Source: an uncultured Collinsella sp. (lineage in GTDB: Bacteria; Actinomycetota; Coriobacteriia; Coriobacteriales; Coriobacteriaceae). Taken from it: a DNA stretch of 18,126 bases. The notes under the pieces are model-generated. The model made no database searches, was not told where the DNA came from, and was given only the letters and a program-made list of their open reading frames with translations. Shown in pieces: positions 13,711-18,126 of the stretch (position 1 is the stretch's first letter; every line of letters starts with the position of its first letter). Location of the stretch: contig CABUMZ010000028.1 in NCBI GenBank assembly GCA_902492825.1, forward strand, positions 1 to 18,126. The letters run 5' to 3'. Made by a program: the position numbers and the translations under genes.

Positions 13711-14664
13711 CTAGCCGTGGAAGCGAGCTGTGGGTGCAAGCGGCTGTTCACGAAAGACGCGCTCGACGGCAGCGCGGTATTCGTCGACCTTTTTGGTCTT
13801 GCGTACGATCTTGTGGACGGTAGCGGGATCAGCGAAAGCGCACTTGGCGTAGAACCACCACTCCTTCATGCGGAAGACCGCATTGCCGCCAATCTCTTCT
13901 GCATATGCCGCAAACAGCGTGTCGTGGAAGCGCTGCAGCTCAGCAGCCGTTGCAGCAGGGCCGCCCTTGACCATGCGAGCCAGAGCGGGGTTCGCGAGCA
14001 GGCCACGCCCCAACATCACATGGCGCGTGCCGGGATAGGCCTCCACCAACGCGTCCATATCCTCAAGATCAAAAATGTCACCGTTATAGGCCACGGGGAA
14101 CGGCGCACGCTCCAGCGTCTCGCCATAAAACTCTTTGCGCGGCGAGCCCGTATAGCGGTCCTTCTGTACGCGCGGATGCACGATCAGCTCTGCCAACGGC
14201 ATGCGGCAATACAGATCGAGCACGCGCTCGTATTCGTCGTCATTCTCCAGCTCCAGCCTGGTCTTTACCGACACCGGCAACGGCGACCGCTCGCACACAT
14301 CGCTTAAGAACGCCTCGAGCTCGTCGAGATTGCGCAAGAAACCCGAGCCCTTGCCCTTGGCGACAACCGTTCCCGAAGGGCAACCCAGGTTGAGATTGAC
14401 CTCGCGGTAGCCCATGTCGGCGAGCACCTGTGCCGCCCACACAAACTCGTCCGCGTTCTTGGACATCAGCTGAGGCACCACGTTGAGCCCCTGGTTATTG
14501 GCAGGATCGATCTCCTTAAACGCCTTGCCGCCAAAGCGGTTTCCCACCCGCGGCGGCGGCAAAAACGGCGTGTAATAGCAATCGAGCGCACCGAAGCACT
14601 CCGCATGCACGCGACGGAACACATGCCCGGTAATCCCCTCCATAGGGGCCAGCGAAAGGATCAT
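13711..14664 (-). CDS. tRNA-dihydrouridine synthase family protein
   Basis: This 317-residue FMN-dependent TIM-barrel enzyme reduces specific uridines in the tRNA D-loop to dihydrouridine with NADPH. Family features are LAPMEGITGHVFRR (5-18) at the first strand, QLMSKN (65-70), NLNLGCPSGTVVAKGKGSGF (90-109) with catalytic Cys95, the substrate-side VHPRVQKDRYTG (162-172), the FMN-phosphate strand PVAYNGDIF (190-198) and MLGRGLLANP (217-226). A short helical domain (about 235-305) contains MKEWWFYAK. Which tRNA position it modifies cannot be told from sequence alone. The start has AGAAGAG upstream. It lies 52 nt downstream of the large ABC transporter gene, separated by a small hairpin. Confidence 0.92.
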   Translation of the reverse strand: MILSLAPMEGITGHVFRRVHAECFGALDCYYTPFLPPPRVGNRFGGKAFKEIDPANNQGLNVVPQLMSKNADEFVWAAQVLADMGYREVNLNLGCPSGTVVAKGKGSGFLRNLDELEAFLSDVCERSPLPVSVKTRLELENDDEYERVLDLYCRMPLAELIVHPRVQKDRYTGSPRKEFYGETLERAPFPVAYNGDIFDLEDMDALVEAYPGTRHVMLGRGLLANPALARMVKGGPAATAAELQRFHDTLFAAYAEEIGGNAVFRMKEWWFYAKCAFADPATVHKIVRKTKKVDEYRAAVERVFREQPLAPTARFHG

Positions 14665-14689
14665 CTACTCTTCTCTCATATCAACGAAC

Positions 14690-14715
14690 GTGACAAAGGA
14701 CTGTCCCTTTGTCAC
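14690..14715. repeat. Small perfect palindrome next to the ABC transporter stop
   Basis: A 10-bp stem GTGACAAAGG/CCTTTGTCAC (14690-14699 with 14706-14715) has a 6-nt loop, ACTGTC. It begins 1 nt past the TAA of the ABC transporter gene (14717-14719, minus strand) and precedes the dihydrouridine synthase gene. There is no T tract. It may act as an intercistronic attenuator or 3' stabiliser; it also looks like short dispersed palindromes seen in gut bacteria. Confidence 0.6.
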
Positions 14716-14716
14716 A

Positions 14717-17700
14717 TTATTCGGAGCGCAGGGCTTCCACGGGGTCTTTTTTGGATGCGCTGCGGGCCGGCAGCAGGCCGGCAACGACCGTCAGCAGCAC
14801 CGAAATCGCGATGAGCACCAGCGCATCCTGCACGGGCAGACTCATTAGGTTGGGGACCTGTTTGGTCGCAAGCGCCCAAGCATTGACCGGGAAGCTCACG
14901 GCCACCACGACGACAATGGCAAAGACGCCGGCGATAAGGCCCTCGATAAAGGTCTCGGCATTGAATACGTTGGCCACGTTGCGCTTCGACGCGCCGATCG
15001 CGCGCAGGATGCCAATCTCCTTTTTGCGCTCCAGCACGCTGATGTAGGTGATGATGCCGATCATAATGGAGCTCACCACCAGGCTGATACTCACGAATGC
15101 GATGAGCACCAAGCTGATGGTGTTCACGATGTCGGTCACCGAACCCATGATGATGCCCATGTAGTCGGTGTACGAAATTGCCTGCTCATCATGGCCAGCG
15201 GCTTTGACCTGCTTGTTGTACGCATCGATGTGATCGAGTACGCGCTCCTTGGCCTCAAAGTCGCGCGGGAAAATCTTGACCGAGATGGGGTCGGCCTCGT
15301 CCGCATAGCCCAGTGTGGTCAGATTGTTATCGTAGGTGAGCTTCGACGCCTTGGCATGGCTCATCATGAGCGAGCTCAGGTCCTCGGCGTCCATGTTGAA
15401 GTGAATGGCATGAGCAAAGGCACTCGCATCCACGCGCATGGCGCTCGCCAGGCTAGCAAAACTCGACGACATCCGCGTCGCCATCTGGCCCATGAACCCT
15501 GCTGCACCTGCCTTGAGCTGAGCTGACACCGTCGCCGCAATCTGATCGCTGATCGACTTCATCACCTGATCCATTGCCTGTTGCAGATACGGAGTCAGCT
15601 GCTTTTGGACATAGTCGGTCATCGCCTGTTGCAGGCGCTCGGCCAAGGCATCGCCGCCGAGCGCTTTGAGCTGGGCCAGGATTTGCTGGGCTGCGGCATC
15701 ATTCTCAAGATACGTCGAGAATGCGGCGGCGAGCTTTGACGCGTCCTTAAGATCATCGGGTGTCAGCGCCTTAAACTGATCAGACTGCAAAAAGCCCTCA
15801 AACAGCTGGTTGGCTAGCGTTCCCACCTGCTGCATTTGCTCGGGCGTGAGTTCCAGACCGTCAAAGATACCCGAGAAATCTGGGGCCGGCGCTTTGGCCA
15901 TGATGTCGCCAAAGTCGATGTCCTTACCAACGCCCGAAAGGTCAATATCCAGCCCGGACAAATCAAGACCCGACAGGTCCATACCGCCGGCAACACCCGA
16001 GAGCGCAGACGCATCGAACGAGAACGCGCTCTTGAGCGCCGCCTCGTCCACACTGAACATGCTGCCCAGATCCACGCCTTGCTTGGCCTCGCCCTGCAGT
16101 TCATCGAAAGACTTGCCCGTAAAGACATCCGTCTCGGGATGCGCAAGCTGCTCTTGCACAATCTGCGAATCGGCGGCGCGCTCCATAAGCCGGCGAGTCA
16201 GCGCATGTGTATAGGCAATGCCCGGAGACAATGCACTCGCATTGGCCGTCTCGTTAGGTCGCACCACGCCCACAATGCGCACGTCGATACCGTCGGCAAC
16301 CTTGACGGCCATAAAGTCGGCGTCGCCAGACATGTCAGCCCACATGCCGGTCTCTTCGTTTTTGCGATAGGCATCGGCCGGCGACAGCACCTTAAACGTC
16401 GTGGACAGCGCATCGTCGTAGGTAAAGTCGGTACCGGTCTCGGGTGCTTTGACCCCACCGTCGGCCGTCATAGCACTGTTAACCAGGTCGTTGAGCTCAT
16501 CGATATCCAGCGCGCCGATGCTGTAGAGCGTGTAGTCGCCCACCGTACCGCGACTCGAAAGCACCATCACGGCTTCGTTGGCAGACGTGGGCCAATGACC
16601 GGCGACGACATCGTACTGGCTGTCGAGCAGGCTCTGGTCGTCAATCATCTCGTTAAAGACCGAGGTTCCCATGGATTCCATGCTCACCGTTGCCGCCGAA
16701 CTCGCACCTCCGCTCATGGCCTCGGTCATGGCGTTGGGCACCAGCCGGACAGGCTTCTCATCGCCCTTGCCGGCACGATAGACAACCGGCGATACACCGT
16801 AGCCGTACTGGATGGCGTTGACTTCTTTATCGATGCCGTCGCCACCGGCATCGAGCCATGCCTTAAAGCTCGTCATGTCGTTGGACTTAACACTTGCAAA
16901 CATATCCTTTACGGCCGTGACCACGGGAATCTTATCGGTTCCCTGAGCCTTGCCGTCGGTACCGTCGTCGGACGAATCCTCGCCGTTGGACGCCTCGTCA
17001 TCCGTGGCCCCCTGCCCGCCCATCATGGACGACAGGTCGTAGTCCTGCTTGGAGATCGTAAGCGGGTAGCTCGAGAGCGTATCCTCCTCGACCTTTTTGA
17101 TGTAATTGTTCACGCCATTGGAGAGCGCCAGGATCGCCGCAATACCGATAATGCCAATCGACCCCGCAAAGGCCGTCATGGCCGTACGGCCCTTTTTGGT
17201 CATAAGGTTGCGGGCAGAAAGCCCCAGCGCCGTCACAAAGCTCATCGAGGTCTTGCGTGTAGGCTTTGCCTCGCGGCGCGTGGCGTCAGCGACATCGAAA
17301 GGATCGGAATCGTCGGTGATCTTGCCGTCCGCCAGGTTAACGATGCGCGTGGCGTACTGGTACGCCAGCTCGGGATTGTGCGTGACCATAATAACCAGAC
17401 GGTCGCGCGCCACGTCCTTGAGCAGATCCATGACCTGTACGGATGTCGTTGAATCCAAAGCGCCGGTCGGCTCGTCTGCCAGCACAATCTCGGGATCATT
17501 AATCAGGGCGCGGGCGATGGCCACACGCTGCATCTGCCCGCCCGAAAGCTGGCTCGGGCGCTTGTCAACGTGCTCGCCCAGGCCGACTTTCTCCAACGCC
17601 TCGCGCGCACGCTGGCGGCGCTCGGCATGCCCCACGCCCGTGAGCGTCAGCGCCAGCTCCACGTTTTCCAAGATGGTCTGATGCGGAATGAGGTTATAGC

Positions 17701-17971
17701 TCTGGAACACAAAGCCGATGCGGTTGTTGCGGTAGGCATCCCAATCGCGATCGCGAAAGTCCTTGGTCGAAATACCGTCGATCAGCAGGTCGCCGGAATC
17801 GAAATGATCGAGCCCACCGACAACGTTGAGCATCGTGGTTTTACCCGAGCCCGAGGGACCCAGAATGGCCACGAACTCGTTATCGCGAAAAGCCAGGCTC
17901 ACGTTATCGAGCGCCACCTGCGTAAACGACTGCGTGACGTACCTTTTGCAAATACCTTTGAGCTCCAACAT
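14717..17971 (-). CDS. MacB/FtsX-type ABC transporter, ATPase fused to permease, with very large extracytoplasmic domain
   Basis: This 1084-residue protein has an N-terminal ATPase (1-230) with Walker A GPSGSGKTT (38-46), Q-loop Gln90, signature LSGGQ (142-146), Walker B IVLADE (162-167) and H-loop His198. TM1 lies at about 263-285 and a huge extracytoplasmic region at 286-945. An FtsX domain with TM2-4 (about 949-977, 1007-1030, 1049-1067) includes the ERKKEIGILRAIGAS coupling segment (981-995). The exterior part contains an acidic, low-complexity linker (316-344), five LSG/FSG repeats (656-702) and a long helix-rich stretch (about 710-850). MacB-like proteins couple ATP hydrolysis to movement in an exterior domain rather than moving substrate through the membrane; the cargo or target here is unknown. 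The ATG at 17971 has GGGAGAGG upstream; a TTG 9 nt earlier is less likely. Confidence 0.9.
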   Translation of the reverse strand: MLELKGICKRYVTQSFTQVALDNVSLAFRDNEFVAILGPSGSGKTTMLNVVGGLDHFDSGDLLIDGISTKDFRDRDWDAYRNNRIGFVFQSYNLIPHQTILENVELALTLTGVGHAERRQRAREALEKVGLGEHVDKRPSQLSGGQMQRVAIARALINDPEIVLADEPTGALDSTTSVQVMDLLKDVARDRLVIMVTHNPELAYQYATRIVNLADGKITDDSDPFDVADATRREAKPTRKTSMSFVTALGLSARNLMTKKGRTAMTAFAGSIGIIGIAAILALSNGVNNYIKKVEEDTLSSYPLTISKQDYDLSSMMGGQGATDDEASNGEDSSDDGTDGKAQGTDKIPVVTAVKDMFASVKSNDMTSFKAWLDAGGDGIDKEVNAIQYGYGVSPVVYRAGKGDEKPVRLVPNAMTEAMSGGASSAATVSMESMGTSVFNEMIDDQSLLDSQYDVVAGHWPTSANEAVMVLSSRGTVGDYTLYSIGALDIDELNDLVNSAMTADGGVKAPETGTDFTYDDALSTTFKVLSPADAYRKNEETGMWADMSGDADFMAVKVADGIDVRIVGVVRPNETANASALSPGIAYTHALTRRLMERAADSQIVQEQLAHPETDVFTGKSFDELQGEAKQGVDLGSMFSVDEAALKSAFSFDASALSGVAGGMDLSGLDLSGLDIDLSGVGKDIDFGDIMAKAPAPDFSGIFDGLELTPEQMQQVGTLANQLFEGFLQSDQFKALTPDDLKDASKLAAAFSTYLENDAAAQQILAQLKALGGDALAERLQQAMTDYVQKQLTPYLQQAMDQVMKSISDQIAATVSAQLKAGAAGFMGQMATRMSSSFASLASAMRVDASAFAHAIHFNMDAEDLSSLMMSHAKASKLTYDNNLTTLGYADEADPISVKIFPRDFEAKERVLDHIDAYNKQVKAAGHDEQAISYTDYMGIIMGSVTDIVNTISLVLIAFVSISLVVSSIMIGIITYISVLERKKEIGILRAIGASKRNVANVFNAETFIEGLIAGVFAIVVVVAVSFPVNAWALATKQVPNLMSLPVQDALVLIAISVLLTVVAGLLPARSASKKDPVEALRSE

Positions 17972-18079
17972 GGACGGCAACCTCTCCCACGCGGACGCAC
18001 TTGCCCGCTCTCCCCCGCCGTTCGTATTCGACGCGTTTGTCCTACTCTATCCCATTTTTTGCCGACGCCAGTGACGCTC

Positions 18080-18126
18080 CTATTTGGCAAGGTGTTTTTT
18101 AGAATCCATTTTGCGCTCGGCCTCGA
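18080..18126 (-). CDS. Possible C-terminal end of an upstream minus-strand gene (partial)
   Basis: On the minus strand an open frame enters from the right edge and ends at TAG (18080-18082), encoding EAERKMDSKKHLAK. The charged, lysine-rich tail is compatible with a protein C-terminus, and its position, 108 nt upstream of the ABC transporter start on the same strand, is plausible. Only 14 codons are visible, so neither family nor coding status can be confirmed. Confidence 0.35.
   Translation of the reverse strand, partial: EAERKMDSKKHLAK

Noticed and set aside
15836..17452. 538-codon plus-strand open frame opposite the ABC transporter
   Set aside because: It lies fully antisense to the transporter, has no recognisable domain and is rich in Arg, His and Gly; antisense codon structure of a high-GC gene explains it.

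Overview
The window looks like a chromosomal segment of a high-GC, Gram-positive gut actinobacterium of the Coriobacteriia, most likely a Collinsella. This is inferred from base composition, the character of the proteins and short palindromic repeats I associate with that genus; no rRNA or tRNA is present to confirm it. Coding density is high and no gene-free stretch exceeds 300 bp. The longest are 3364-3607, 13539-13710 and 12273-12413, and they hold palindromic repeats, hairpins and promoters.

Layout: (1) 1-852, plus strand: the end of an ABC-transporter ATPase overlapping its ABC-2 permease. (2) 938-3363, minus strand: a small 2-TM potassium channel, a LOG-family Rossmann protein and a ClC-type anion transporter. 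(3) 3432-3515: a compound palindromic repeat. (4) 3608-6934, plus strand: a large hybrid sensor kinase with two fused periplasmic solute-binding domains, then a NimA-like flavin-binding protein. (5) 7005-10063, minus strand and convergent with (4): a lipoprotein solute-binding protein overlapping by 4 nt a second hybrid sensor kinase. (6) 10208-12272, minus strand: a MalY/PatB-like PLP enzyme preceded by trmO. (7) 12414-13538, plus strand: a regulator with XRE helix-turn-helix, zinc ribbon and TipAS-like domain, then a glutaredoxin. (8) 13586-13709: two different palindromic elements. (9) 13711-17971, minus strand: a dihydrouridine synthase and, upstream of it, a 1084-residue MacB/FtsX-type ABC transporter with a very large extracytoplasmic domain. 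The end of another minus-strand gene may enter at the right edge.

The most distinctive part is 3.6-10.1 kb. Two related hybrid kinases, both ending in a receiver domain with no DNA-binding output, face each other. One carries its Venus-flytrap sensors in the same polypeptide; the other has a translationally coupled, separate solute-binding lipoprotein. This looks like a fused and a split version of one sensing strategy (inference). The second point of interest is the XRE/zinc-ribbon/TipAS regulator, whose promoter carries a palindrome directly against the -35 box. The third is the set of palindromic repeats, two of which sit 1-2 nt beyond stop codons.
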